A stretch of DNA of 27,162 nt from the IMG/VR virus record IMGVR_UViG_3300007734_000535, positions 1 to 27,162 of that record. One strand, given 5' to 3'. The DNA is from a virus. The position numbers and the translations under genes are program-made. How positions within the stretch are numbered: position 1 is the stretch's first letter; each line of letters opens with the position of its first letter. Positions 12,097 to 19,917 of the stretch are shown here, in pieces. The notes under the pieces were generated by a model that saw only the letters and a list, made by a program, of their open reading frames with translations, was not told the DNA's origin and did no database searches.

Positions 12097-13568
12097 TCAA
12101 TTTACAAACGGGAGAGATCCTAAGTGATCCGACCTATTCAGGATTAGGAGGTGTGCAAACTCCTCGTATTCACTCCAAACTCAATGATTTGCCGTCTAAA
12201 GGTCAGGAAATGATTGACTTTGCAGATCAGGTTGGCATACAGCTGATGGATTGGCAAAAGTTTGTTGCAATTCATGCTCATAAAGTAAAAGAGGATAATC
12301 GTTGGGCTACCGCCGAAGTGGGATTGTGTCTTAGTCGCCAGAATGGAAAGAGCACCTTGATGATGCTTCGAATCCTGACCGGCATGTTTGTATGGGGCGA
12401 GGGATTGCAACTTGCATCAGCTCATAGATTGACTACATCACTTGAAACATTTAGACAGATTGTTGCACTAATTGAACAACATCCGGAACTTGAAAAAGAA
12501 GTAAAGAAAATCCGATGGCAACATGGTGCAGAAGAAATTGAATTGTTTGGAAATAGGCGGTTCGTTGTAAAGGCTGCTAACAATGCTGCGAGAGGGTTGA
12601 GCAAACCCGAATCCATACATATGGATGAGTTGCGTGAATATAAGGATGAGGATGCTTGGTCATCAATGCGTTATTCAATGATGAGTGCTAAAAATCCGCA
12701 GGTATGGGTCTATTCTTCAGCAGGAGATCAACATTCAGTTATTCTAAACAAATTGCGTGAGAGGGCGTTGGCATCAGCTACAACCAACGATCCGATTGGG
12801 TGGTTTGAGTGGAGTGCCGAACCAGATGCGCCGATCCACCTTCCGTCAGGCGATGTCAATTGGTCAGCATTTGCTCAAGCCAACCCATCATTGGGAATAA
12901 CAATTCATCCAGATAATATCTTGGCTGCAATAAATGATCCTCCTGATATTGTGCGAACCGAACTCCTTACACAATGGGTGGATACAATAAATTCAGCTAT
13001 TGATCCGCAAAAATGGGCAATGTGTCAAATTGATCCAATACCACTAGATCCTGAACAACCTACTTGGCTTGGGTTGGATTTGTCGCCGGATAGAAAATTT
13101 GGGGCGTTAGTGGCTGCCCAGCGAATGTCTGGAGAAAGATTTTATGTGCAATTGCTTCACACTTGGTCAAATGATTACAGCTTAAATGATTTAGCAGTTG
13201 CAAATGATATTGCGCCTTATGTCAGAAAATACAACACACAAACTGTGGCTTTTAGCAAAAGAACAAGTCAGGCAGTTGCTTCAAGATTAGTTCCTGCTGG
13301 AATACAAGTAACTGATATGGATGGAGCTATTTACGCAGAATCGTGCGACCGATGGCTCGGGGCAATAAATTCTCATAGGTTGCAACATTCAGGGCAAGAG
13401 GAATTAACTCAACAAACATTATCAGCTGCTAAATTGCCCTACGGAGATGGTTCATGGATTATTGGTAGGAGAGCGAGCAGGGTAGCCGTTTGTGCCAGCG
13501 TTGCCACAGCATTGGTTTCCTATTTTGCGACACAAGTAGAAACGGAAATTGATATACAAGTCGGATAA
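12093..13568 (+). CDS. Terminase large subunit (TerL)
   Basis: A 491-aa packaging motor with an N-terminal ATPase and C-terminal nuclease. Visible motifs are Walker A-like SRQNGKS (81-87), Walker B IHMDE (175-179), a coupling motif YSSAGD (207-212), and LGLDLSPDRKFGAL (326-339), where Asp329 is the first nuclease-site acid; Asp410 and Asp419 are candidates for others. The length is close to the usual 450-550. The start is TTG at the HNH stop (TTGA); no alternative start exists before residue 40. It is present once in the window. No small terminase gene was recognised; the HNH protein sits where it would be expected. Confidence 0.9.
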   Translation: MINLQTGEILSDPTYSGLGGVQTPRIHSKLNDLPSKGQEMIDFADQVGIQLMDWQKFVAIHAHKVKEDNRWATAEVGLCLSRQNGKSTLMMLRILTGMFVWGEGLQLASAHRLTTSLETFRQIVALIEQHPELEKEVKKIRWQHGAEEIELFGNRRFVVKAANNAARGLSKPESIHMDELREYKDEDAWSSMRYSMMSAKNPQVWVYSSAGDQHSVILNKLRERALASATTNDPIGWFEWSAEPDAPIHLPSGDVNWSAFAQANPSLGITIHPDNILAAINDPPDIVRTELLTQWVDTINSAIDPQKWAMCQIDPIPLDPEQPTWLGLDLSPDRKFGALVAAQRMSGERFYVQLLHTWSNDYSLNDLAVANDIAPYVRKYNTQTVAFSKRTSQAVASRLVPAGIQVTDMDGAIYAESCDRWLGAINSHRLQHSGQEELTQQTLSAAKLPYGDGSWIIGRRASRVAVCASVATALVSYFATQVETEIDIQVG

Positions 13569-13595
13569 ATTGCATTTATGGTATATTATGTGCTA

Positions 13596-14702
13596 ATGGG
13601 ATTATTTGATCGTTTTAATACAAAACCAACAATTACGGCAACAACCGATGTGGCTGCATCTTATGCGCCTTACAATTTGCAAGCTGCGGTTGGCGGCATA
13701 TTTTTTGGAACACAATCTGCAACTCGTGAGCAAGCAATGTCAGTTCCAGCTGTTGCAAGAGCAAGAAACATAATTTGTTCAACTGTTGGATCATTGCCAA
13801 TTGAAACTTATAATCATTTTACAAAAGAGCATATTCGACCAACAAGAGTTTTAATGCAACCAGATGCAAGAATTCCAGGGTCTGCAACCTATGCTTGGAT
13901 TGCTGAAGATTTATTATTCCATGGTTTTGCTTATGGTCAGGTTTTGGATAGTTATTCCGACAGCGATGGCGCAAGAGTTAGAGCATGGACAAGAATTTCG
14001 CCAGATAGAATTACCTATCAATTGAATTACAATCAAACGGAAATTTTGTTTTACAAAATTGATGGTGAGGAATTGCCTTTACATGGAACGGGCAGTTTAG
14101 TTGTATTTAGCGGATTAGATGAAGGCGTATTAAATAGAGCCGGTCGCACAATAAGAGCAGCACAAGAATTAGAAAAAGCAGCTGAGATGTATGCTAAAGA
14201 GCCAGTTCCAACAATGGTGTTAAAGTCAAATGGCACAAACCTTACTCCAGAGCGAATTACAAGATTACTTGAAAGTTGGAAAGCAAGCAGAGCAACCAGA
14301 TCAACTGCATTCTTAAATGCTGATGTTGAATTACAAGCACTTGGATTTGATCCGGCTAAATTACAATTAAATGAAGCCCGTCAATACCTCGCTCTGGAAT
14401 GTTCTCGTGCGGTTGGTATTCCGGCAAGTTTTGTGTCTGCTGAAACTACCTCAATGACTTATTCAAACATGACAGCTGAAAGAAAAGCATTGATCGATTT
14501 TTCTTTACGACCAGTATTAACTGCAATTGAACAAAGACTTTCAATGGCTGACTTTGTGCCAAATGGTGTTGAGGTCAGATTCGACATTGACGATTTCTTG
14601 CGTGGATCTGCATTAGAGCGTGCGCAAGTCTATGAAATCCTAAACCGCATTGGCGCAATGAGCGTTGAGCAAATACAAGAGGAGGAGGACTTGATCCGAT
14701 GA
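13596..14702 (+). CDS. Portal protein (HK97 type)
   Basis: A 368-aa portal forming the ring through which DNA enters and leaves the capsid. It has the MGLFDRF start, MSVPAVARARNIICSTVGSL (about 48-67), a WTRISPDRIT wing region, GSLVVFSGLDEG, the long helical stem, and YLALECSRAVGIPASFVSAE typical of HK97-type portals. The ATG at 13578 would add six residues; neither start has a clear ribosome binding site, and 13596 is preferred because MGLFDRF is a common portal N-terminus. The gene ends with an acidic helix and overlaps the fusion gene by 4 nt (ATGA). Present once. Confidence 0.85.
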   Translation: MGLFDRFNTKPTITATTDVAASYAPYNLQAAVGGIFFGTQSATREQAMSVPAVARARNIICSTVGSLPIETYNHFTKEHIRPTRVLMQPDARIPGSATYAWIAEDLLFHGFAYGQVLDSYSDSDGARVRAWTRISPDRITYQLNYNQTEILFYKIDGEELPLHGTGSLVVFSGLDEGVLNRAGRTIRAAQELEKAAEMYAKEPVPTMVLKSNGTNLTPERITRLLESWKASRATRSTAFLNADVELQALGFDPAKLQLNEARQYLALECSRAVGIPASFVSAETTSMTYSNMTAERKALIDFSLRPVLTAIEQRLSMADFVPNGVEVRFDIDDFLRGSALERAQVYEILNRIGAMSVEQIQEEEDLIR

Positions 14703-16279
14703 GTAAAAAATTACAGATCAATTTCCCAATAACACTAACTGCAGCCGATAGTCGGAAGCGAACAATTTCTGGCACGATTGTGTCATGGAATGAAAAAGGC
14801 ATGACAAGTGCCGGCGCAACAGTATTTAAGGAAGGCAGTATTGACTTTTCAAAGCCTGTAAAATTATTACTAGAGCATGACCGCACTAGACCTATTGGCA
14901 AACTAATTGACATTACAGCTGACGATAAAGGCATCCAAGCAACATTTAAGATTGCAGGAACAATTGCCGGAGATGACAGCATCCTTGAAGCAGCCGAAGG
15001 CTTAAGAGATGGATTTAGCGTTGGCGTAGTTGTTGATGATTTTGATGCCAACAAAGGAGTAATGACTGTTAAAGCATCTAGATTGATGGAAGTTAGCCTT
15101 GTCGCTGAACCCGCCATTAACAGCGCACGAGTTGAAGAAATAGCAGCTAGTGAAACACCAGAGAATTCCGAAGCAACCGCTGAGGAGCAAACAAAAACAC
15201 AGGAGGACAAATTGTCTGACACACAAACAGCTCCTATCGCCACCGAAGCGGTAGAAGCAGCAAAGTCTGAGCCTGTGGCAATTCAAGCAACACAACCAGT
15301 TGCTTATACAAAGCCACGCTCACCAATTAACACACAGGCTCGATTCTTAGAGCACTCAATCAAAGCATCACTTGGAAATCGTGATTCTGCTGAGTGGGTA
15401 GCACACGCAAAGGCTGAGGATGCAAAAATCCTTACAGCAGCTGATGACAGTTTTACAACTAACCCAGCATTCAAGCCAATTCAATATGTTTCACAGGTAG
15501 TTGATACACAAATCGGTGCTCGAGGTGCAATTGATGCAATCGGCACACGCAGACTGCCAAACGCAGGCATGACTGTAAGTTTTCCAAAGATTACAACCTC
15601 AGGAAGCGTTGAGGAAAAGGGTGAGGGTGTTGCACCATCCGAAACCGGAATTGTTTCATCCTATGTGGATGCGACAGTCAAAGCCTACAAGGGTTTGCAA
15701 CGCTACAGCGTTGAGATTCTTGATAGAGCGGATCCCAGCTTTTATCAGGCAATGCTTGAAAACATGCGCCGAGTTTATGCGCAAGCAACTGAAGCTGCAG
15801 TAATTGCAGAACTAACTGCTGGCGGAACAGCTGGAACTGCAACATCTGCTGACCTTGATGGAATTGTTGCATTCGTAAAGACTGAAACACCTGCTGCATA
15901 TCTTGCAACTGGTGAGTTAGCAACACGCTACATTGCTGGAACTTCACAATGGGGATTACTAATTGGAGCGCAAGATACTACAAAGCGACCAGTATTCTCA
16001 GCTGCTAATCCACAAAATGCTGGAGTTGCAGTTTCACCATTATCACTTCGTGGAAATGTAATGGGTCTTGACCTATATGTTTCAAACAAAGCAGTTTCAA
16101 CTTCAATTGATGAAAGCGCATTCATTGTTGTTCCATCATCTGTTGCAATTATGGAAAGCCCAGTTCTACAACTTTCAACAAATGTTGTTTCAACTGGCGA
16201 AATCGAAACAATGCTTTACGGCTACTTGGCTGTTAAGACACTTGTTGCCGGTGGAGTTCGTCGCTTTAACCTTACCTAA
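14699..16279 (+). CDS. Prohead protease - major capsid protein fusion
   Basis: A 526-aa fusion. Residues 1-145 are an S78-type prohead protease with the triad His60 (LLLEHD), Ser107 (DGFSVG) and Glu131 (LMEVSLVAEPAI). Residues ~146-171 form a Glu/Thr/Gln-rich linker. Residues 172-526 are the HK97-fold capsid protein (SETGIVSSYVDA, YKGLQRYSVEI, GVRRFNLT). In most HK97-like phages these are separate genes. Fusion would place the protease inside the prohead, where it cuts capsid N-termini. An internal Shine-Dalgarno and TTG at residue 172 suggest that free capsid protein is also made. The start overlaps the portal stop (ATGA) and AGGAGGAGG lies just upstream. Confidence 0.9.
   Translation: MSKKLQINFPITLTAADSRKRTISGTIVSWNEKGMTSAGATVFKEGSIDFSKPVKLLLEHDRTRPIGKLIDITADDKGIQATFKIAGTIAGDDSILEAAEGLRDGFSVGVVVDDFDANKGVMTVKASRLMEVSLVAEPAINSARVEEIAASETPENSEATAEEQTKTQEDKLSDTQTAPIATEAVEAAKSEPVAIQATQPVAYTKPRSPINTQARFLEHSIKASLGNRDSAEWVAHAKAEDAKILTAADDSFTTNPAFKPIQYVSQVVDTQIGARGAIDAIGTRRLPNAGMTVSFPKITTSGSVEEKGEGVAPSETGIVSSYVDATVKAYKGLQRYSVEILDRADPSFYQAMLENMRRVYAQATEAAVIAELTAGGTAGTATSADLDGIVAFVKTETPAAYLATGELATRYIAGTSQWGLLIGAQDTTKRPVFSAANPQNAGVAVSPLSLRGNVMGLDLYVSNKAVSTSIDESAFIVVPSSVAIMESPVLQLSTNVVSTGEIETMLYGYLAVKTLVAGGVRRFNLT
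15201..15214 (+). promoter_or_regulatory. Internal Shine-Dalgarno and TTG start within the fusion gene
   Basis: AGGAGG (15201-15206) lies 5 nt before in-frame TTG (15212), exactly at the protease-linker/capsid boundary. Copy 1 has the same layout with GTG (72). Confidence 0.7.
15212..16279 (+). CDS. Major capsid protein, internal-start product (copy 2)
   Basis: Initiation at the internal TTG would give a 355-aa capsid protein, the same length as the copy 1 product starting at GTG 72. This fits a need for several hundred capsid subunits but few protease molecules per prohead. Residues 70-330 carry the HK97 capsid core. Whether the protein is made by internal initiation or only by proteolysis of the fusion cannot be settled from sequence; the ribosome binding site argues for initiation. 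Confidence 0.6.
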   Translation: MSDTQTAPIATEAVEAAKSEPVAIQATQPVAYTKPRSPINTQARFLEHSIKASLGNRDSAEWVAHAKAEDAKILTAADDSFTTNPAFKPIQYVSQVVDTQIGARGAIDAIGTRRLPNAGMTVSFPKITTSGSVEEKGEGVAPSETGIVSSYVDATVKAYKGLQRYSVEILDRADPSFYQAMLENMRRVYAQATEAAVIAELTAGGTAGTATSADLDGIVAFVKTETPAAYLATGELATRYIAGTSQWGLLIGAQDTTKRPVFSAANPQNAGVAVSPLSLRGNVMGLDLYVSNKAVSTSIDESAFIVVPSSVAIMESPVLQLSTNVVSTGEIETMLYGYLAVKTLVAGGVRRFNLT

Positions 16280-16353
16280 TAAGTAAGTAAATTCATGCCT
16301 GAGGTTGCTCCCGATCTCAGGCAGTTGCTCTAGGGAGAACCTAAGGAGATGAC
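16280..16353 (+). promoter_or_regulatory. Structured intergenic RNA (copy 2)
   Basis: The stem TGCCTGAG (16296-16303) pairs with CTCAGGCA (16316-16323), the covarying counterpart of TGCCTGTG/CACAGGCA at 1149-1176. Loop CTCCC (16308-16312) and GGGAG (16333-16337) retain the pseudoknot pairing. The sequence upstream of the stem differs in length and bases, while stem, loop and the GTTGCTCTAGGGAG tail are conserved. The connector Shine-Dalgarno AAGGAG (16343-16348) follows. Confidence 0.7.
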
Positions 16354-16926
16354 ATGCCAACCATAATTACAGCCTCACAGTTGCGATCTGTGCTTGGTGT
16401 GTCATCTGCCTTGTATGACGACACTTATCTAAATCAAATTATTGACACAGCAGAAACAGTTATTCTGCCAATGCTTACGACTTTCAAAAGTCCAATCCAA
16501 GCAACTGAATTGTCAGCCAATATTGCTACATTTACCACACTAGGAATTCATGAATTTACCGAAGGACAATCAGTTGTCATCACAGGATGCGGAACACCTT
16601 ACAACGGAACAAGAGTTGTGTTGGCAGATAATCTTGGACAATATACCTTTTCGCAATCGATCACTAATGCCGACATACTCGAGGCTAATGTCATCCCATC
16701 CGGAGTTGCTGCCCTTTCTGGCGGATCAACTTATGTTGGAAATGCAGCTGTTCAATCAGCCGTCTATACAGTTTCAGTCGAAGTTTTCCAAGCAAGACTT
16801 GCCGGTGGAGGACAAATCGAAGGAGTAGATTTTACTGCAACTCCGTTTCGCATGGGGAGATCGCTTTACAATAAATGCGTAGGCCTGTTAGGTTCTTACA
16901 TAGATCCCGAAGGCATGTGTCAATAA
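16354..16926 (+). CDS. Head-tail connector/adaptor protein (copy 2)
   Basis: A 190-aa counterpart of the connector at 1207, same length and same two-part layout. The helical N-terminus is nearly unchanged and the last ~50 residues (VSVEVFQARL onward) are identical. The inserted beta domain (about 50-125) carries most substitutions, e.g. TGCGTPYNGTRVVLAD here, which suggests an exposed insert rather than part of the ring core. AAGGAG lies 5 nt before the ATG. The stop is followed at once by the next ATG. Confidence 0.65.
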   Translation: MPTIITASQLRSVLGVSSALYDDTYLNQIIDTAETVILPMLTTFKSPIQATELSANIATFTTLGIHEFTEGQSVVITGCGTPYNGTRVVLADNLGQYTFSQSITNADILEANVIPSGVAALSGGSTYVGNAAVQSAVYTVSVEVFQARLAGGGQIEGVDFTATPFRMGRSLYNKCVGLLGSYIDPEGMCQ

Positions 16927-17316
16927 ATGCCTAAGCAAACAATTCTTTCACAAATTCGCACACCTTTAGCCACAGCTCTTGCTGGTGTTGCAGGAAACAT
17001 TTATTCATTTGTGCCTGAAACTGTTATTCCACCAGCTGTCGTTGTTGTGCCGGATAGCCCATACATTGAATTAGAAACAATTAACAAATCTACTATTCAC
17101 GCAAAACTCAATTACACAATCTCAGTTGCCGTTGCTTACAATAGCAATCCTGCTTCATTGGATAATATCGAGCAACTAATAATGAGCGTTCTGGCAGTTA
17201 TCCCTACGGGATATATTGTCAGTTCGGTCGAAAGACCAACAGTTCAGCAAGTTGGAGCAAGCACTCTGCTTATTGCAGATGTTCGAGTTTCTACCTACTA
17301 CACACAAACCGCATAA
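16927..17316 (+). CDS. Probable tail terminator / tail completion protein (copy 2)
   Basis: A 129-aa counterpart of 1780-2169 with six substitutions (A3K, S4Q, C40V, M41V, V96I, T106Q). It begins right after the connector stop. Its function is inferred as in copy 1 from size, position and alpha/beta pattern. The Cys-Met to Val-Val change shows that Cys40 is not essential. Confidence 0.55.
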   Translation: MPKQTILSQIRTPLATALAGVAGNIYSFVPETVIPPAVVVVPDSPYIELETINKSTIHAKLNYTISVAVAYNSNPASLDNIEQLIMSVLAVIPTGYIVSSVERPTVQQVGASTLLIADVRVSTYYTQTA

Positions 17317-17325
17317 GGAGAAATC

Positions 17326-17733
17326 ATGGCAACCACAGTAATTACGGGTCGCAATATTTCGTTGTCTTTCACAGGTGGAACAGACATCGAAGCACAGGCG
17401 ACCAACGCAGTATTAACTAAAAACAATGTTCGTCAAGCATACGAAACTCTTGATGGTGTTGCTTACAAAACTGTTGATATTACAGGCACATTTCAATTAG
17501 ATATGTTAGCTGATTGGGGCAAAGCAAGTTCTGTTTGTGAAGCTCTTTGGACAGCAGCAGAAAGCGCACCAGACACAGATATATCTATTACGCTTACAAC
17601 CGCAACAGGCGCACAGTTTGTATTTCCAATTAAACCAGAGTTTCCAACAGCTGGAGGCTCAGGAGTTGATGCTCAAACTGTTTCATTAACTTTTACTGTT
17701 GCAGGTGGAGCAGTAGTAGAAACATTTAGTTAA
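17326..17733 (+). CDS. Major tail tube protein (copy 2)
   Basis: A 135-aa counterpart of 2179-2586, preceded by AAGGAG. The N-terminus (MATTVITGRNISLSFTGG) and LADWGKASSVCEALWTA are shared. Residues 27-60 and 85-135 have many substitutions, including NNVRQAYETLDGVAYKT in place of the copy 1 loop. The length is unchanged, as expected for a tube subunit under strict structural limits. Confidence 0.7.
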   Translation: MATTVITGRNISLSFTGGTDIEAQATNAVLTKNNVRQAYETLDGVAYKTVDITGTFQLDMLADWGKASSVCEALWTAAESAPDTDISITLTTATGAQFVFPIKPEFPTAGGSGVDAQTVSLTFTVAGGAVVETFS

Positions 17734-17753
17734 AAACTAACAACGGGAGCAAA

Positions 17754-18035
17754 ATGAAACTACCAATCACAATTGAATATAACTCAGGCGAGCAAGCAAC
17801 TTATATTGCCCAACCGCCTGAGTGGGCAAAATGGGAAAAGCAGACAGGACACACCATTGGTCAAGCAGCTGAGAAATTGGGTGTTTGGGATCTTATGTTT
17901 TTGGCTTATCATGCTCATAAGCGTGAAGTTGCCGGAAGCAAACCAATCAAACCAATGGATATTTGGATGGAAACAGTAGCCGATGTGATAGTTGGTGATG
18001 GAGAAAACCCAAAAGCCACCCAGCAGGAAGCCTAA
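17754..18035 (+). CDS. Tail assembly chaperone, short form (copy 2)
   Basis: A 93-aa counterpart of 2607-2888 with six substitutions. It keeps PPEWAKWEKQTGHT, VWDLMFLAYHAHKRE and the slippery CCCAAAA near its 3' end. It lies between tail tube and tape measure genes. The gene start follows an AACGGGAGCAAA leader, as in copy 1. Confidence 0.75.
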   Translation: MKLPITIEYNSGEQATYIAQPPEWAKWEKQTGHTIGQAAEKLGVWDLMFLAYHAHKREVAGSKPIKPMDIWMETVADVIVGDGENPKATQQEA

Positions 18036-18148
18036 GTAGATTATTGGTTGAGTTGGCAATAGCCACACAAATACCAATGAAGGATTGGGTTGAAGCCGAG
18101 GACATTTTAACAGCAATCGAGATATTGGAGAAACGGAATGGCAACTAG
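17754..18148 (+). CDS. Tail assembly chaperone, -1 frameshift long form (copy 2)
   Basis: A slip at 18008-18014 gives a product of about 131 aa with the same 44-codon extension (LLVELAIATQIP, WVEAEDILTAIEILEKR), ending at TAG 18146-18148. Between copies the extension keeps its frame; changes in it are mostly silent in the -1 frame, with three residue changes. That supports translation of the region downstream of the zero-frame stop. Confidence 0.7.
18008..18014 (+). promoter_or_regulatory. -1 frameshift slippery heptamer CCCAAAA (copy 2)
   Basis: Same heptamer, same phase and same distance to the zero-frame stop as at 2861-2867. Confidence 0.7.
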
Positions 18149-18650
18149 CACCGAACCTCTGATAGTTTATGATAAAAGAGAACTTGCTTCATTTGCCAGA
18201 GTAATTAGAAACATGAGCGATATTGCTGTTGAGGAAACTAAACGCAGAGTTGGCGAGTTAGCACAAAGAGAATTGAATGAAATTCGCAATGTTGCTAAGT
18301 CAAGAGGCAAGGTTGCTGATCGTGTTGCTCAAGGCGGTAAAGTTAAGAAATCTTCATTGCTTGGTGAAATCTCATTTGGATTTGCTTCACAAAGATTCTC
18401 AGGCGGTGCAACAACTCAATTTAACACCCGCAATGATCCTAAAGGTAATCGTAAGGGTATTGGAGCAGCATCAGAGTTTGGTTCTGGTAAATATCCACAA
18501 TTCCCAAGATGGTCAGGGCCGATGCCTAAAGGGCCGGGTTCAAGAGGTTGGTTTATCTATCCAACTATTAGACATTTACAACCTACAATTATAAAAGAAT
18601 TTGAAGAAATCATTTTGGATATAAAAAAGGAATTTTCTGATGGCAAGTAA
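18138..18650 (+). CDS. HK97 gp10-like minor head-tail / tail protein (copy 2)
   Basis: A 170-aa counterpart of 2991-3503, with three residue changes (K24R, S25N, S61A) although the DNA differs at many silent positions. It has the EFGSGKYPQFPRWSG and RGWFIYPTIRHL motifs. It overlaps the frameshift extension upstream by 11 nt and the tape measure start by 11 nt. The strong conservation suggests many contacts in the head-tail joint. Confidence 0.55.
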   Translation: MATSTEPLIVYDKRELASFARVIRNMSDIAVEETKRRVGELAQRELNEIRNVAKSRGKVADRVAQGGKVKKSSLLGEISFGFASQRFSGGATTQFNTRNDPKGNRKGIGAASEFGSGKYPQFPRWSGPMPKGPGSRGWFIYPTIRHLQPTIIKEFEEIILDIKKEFSDGK

Positions 18651-19917
18651 TAGTAGAACATTAACCCTTGCCCTAGCAGCAGACATTGATGGCTTAAAAA
18701 AAGGCTTAGATGATGCCGGTAAAATAGTTGATAAATCTGCCGATCAAATTTCTGATTTTGGTAAAAAAGCAGCATTGGCTTTTGCAGCCGTTGGCGCAGC
18801 CGTTGGTGCATTTGCGATCTCAGCTGTAAAAGCAGCAGCCGATGATGAAAAGGCTCGCAAATCTTTAGAACAAACTATTCGCTCAAGCACCAAAGCAACT
18901 GAGGATCAAATTGCAGCAATCGATACTTATATCACAAAACAATCAATTGCTACCGCAACAACTGATGATGTTTTAAGACCTGCTTTTGCTAGATTAATTC
19001 GATCAACAAATGATGTTGCTAAAGCACAAGATTTATTGTCTTTATCTCAAGAGATTGCAACCGCTACTGGCAAGCCACTTGAAACAATTGCAAATGCTTT
19101 AGGCAAAAGTTTTGATGGACAGAATACAGCTCTCGGCAAACTTGGTTTAGGTATTGATGCGGCTACCCTTAAAACCAAATCTCATGAGGAAATCATGCAG
19201 ATTCTTAAAGGAACTTATAAAGGATTTATTGACAACGAAGCCACCAATGCCGAATTCAAAATGCGTCAATTGGAGATTGCTTTCTCAGAAACAAAAGAAC
19301 AAATTGGAAACGCTTTATTGCCAATCATGAAACAATTTGCGGATTATTTGCTTGCTGTAGTTGTGCCAAATGTTCAGGCATTGGCTGCTGGCTTGACTGG
19401 AGATAATAGCGTTGCTGCTGGAATAACAGATGCAACAGCGGGTGCATACAAATTTGGGCAACAACTTAAAAGCACTTTAGTGTTTATTGTTGGCATTAAA
19501 GAGGAATTATTGATTTTGGCTGGAATAATTGCCACAGTATTTGTTGTTAATAAGGTAATCGCTTTTGTGGTTGCAATCCAAACTTTAATAACCGCAATGG
19601 TGGCTTTAAGAAATGCTGCTGCTGCTGCTGGAGTGGCCACCGCTTTTGCAACTGGTGGTGCATCTGTGGGAACTGCTGCTGCTGCTTTGGCTGCTGCTGC
19701 TGCAACCTATGGTTTAACTCAAATTGCGCCAAGTAGCAATAACACACCTTCAACATTTGCGGGAACTCCATTTGGTCAAGCCGGTGGCAATACTTACAAT
19801 ATCTCAGTTCAGTCAGTAGATAGTGAAGGTGCTGCAAGAGCCGTTGCAAAGGTCTTAAATGACAGCGCATCTAGATCAGTTCCACAGCTCTACAATAACG
19901 GCATCAAAGGAAACTAA
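18640..19917 (+). CDS. Tail tape measure protein (copy 2)
   Basis: 425 aa, six shorter than copy 1; the difference is in the Ala-rich/linker tract near residues 335-385. Here the tract is almost pure alanine (GCT/GCA runs around 19610-19700) and the following linker is APSSNNTPSTFAGTPFG. The N-terminal helical half and C-terminal SVDSEGAARAVAKVLN are conserved. Tail length would differ by less than about 1 nm if it scales with the protein. The stop overlaps the next ATG (TAATG). Confidence 0.85.
   Translation: MASNSRTLTLALAADIDGLKKGLDDAGKIVDKSADQISDFGKKAALAFAAVGAAVGAFAISAVKAAADDEKARKSLEQTIRSSTKATEDQIAAIDTYITKQSIATATTDDVLRPAFARLIRSTNDVAKAQDLLSLSQEIATATGKPLETIANALGKSFDGQNTALGKLGLGIDAATLKTKSHEEIMQILKGTYKGFIDNEATNAEFKMRQLEIAFSETKEQIGNALLPIMKQFADYLLAVVVPNVQALAAGLTGDNSVAAGITDATAGAYKFGQQLKSTLVFIVGIKEELLILAGIIATVFVVNKVIAFVVAIQTLITAMVALRNAAAAAGVATAFATGGASVGTAAAALAAAAATYGLTQIAPSSNNTPSTFAGTPFGQAGGNTYNISVQSVDSEGAARAVAKVLNDSASRSVPQLYNNGIKGN

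Noticed and set aside
14575-15243. 222-aa open frame on the - strand
   Set aside because: It lies opposite the portal end and the protease domain with its intact catalytic triad, has no ribosome binding site or neighbours on that strand, and its composition mirrors the + strand gene.
19610-19700. GCT/GCA runs as a microsatellite or separate repeat element
   Set aside because: They encode the Ala-rich tract of the tape measure protein in frame, with a similar tract in copy 1.
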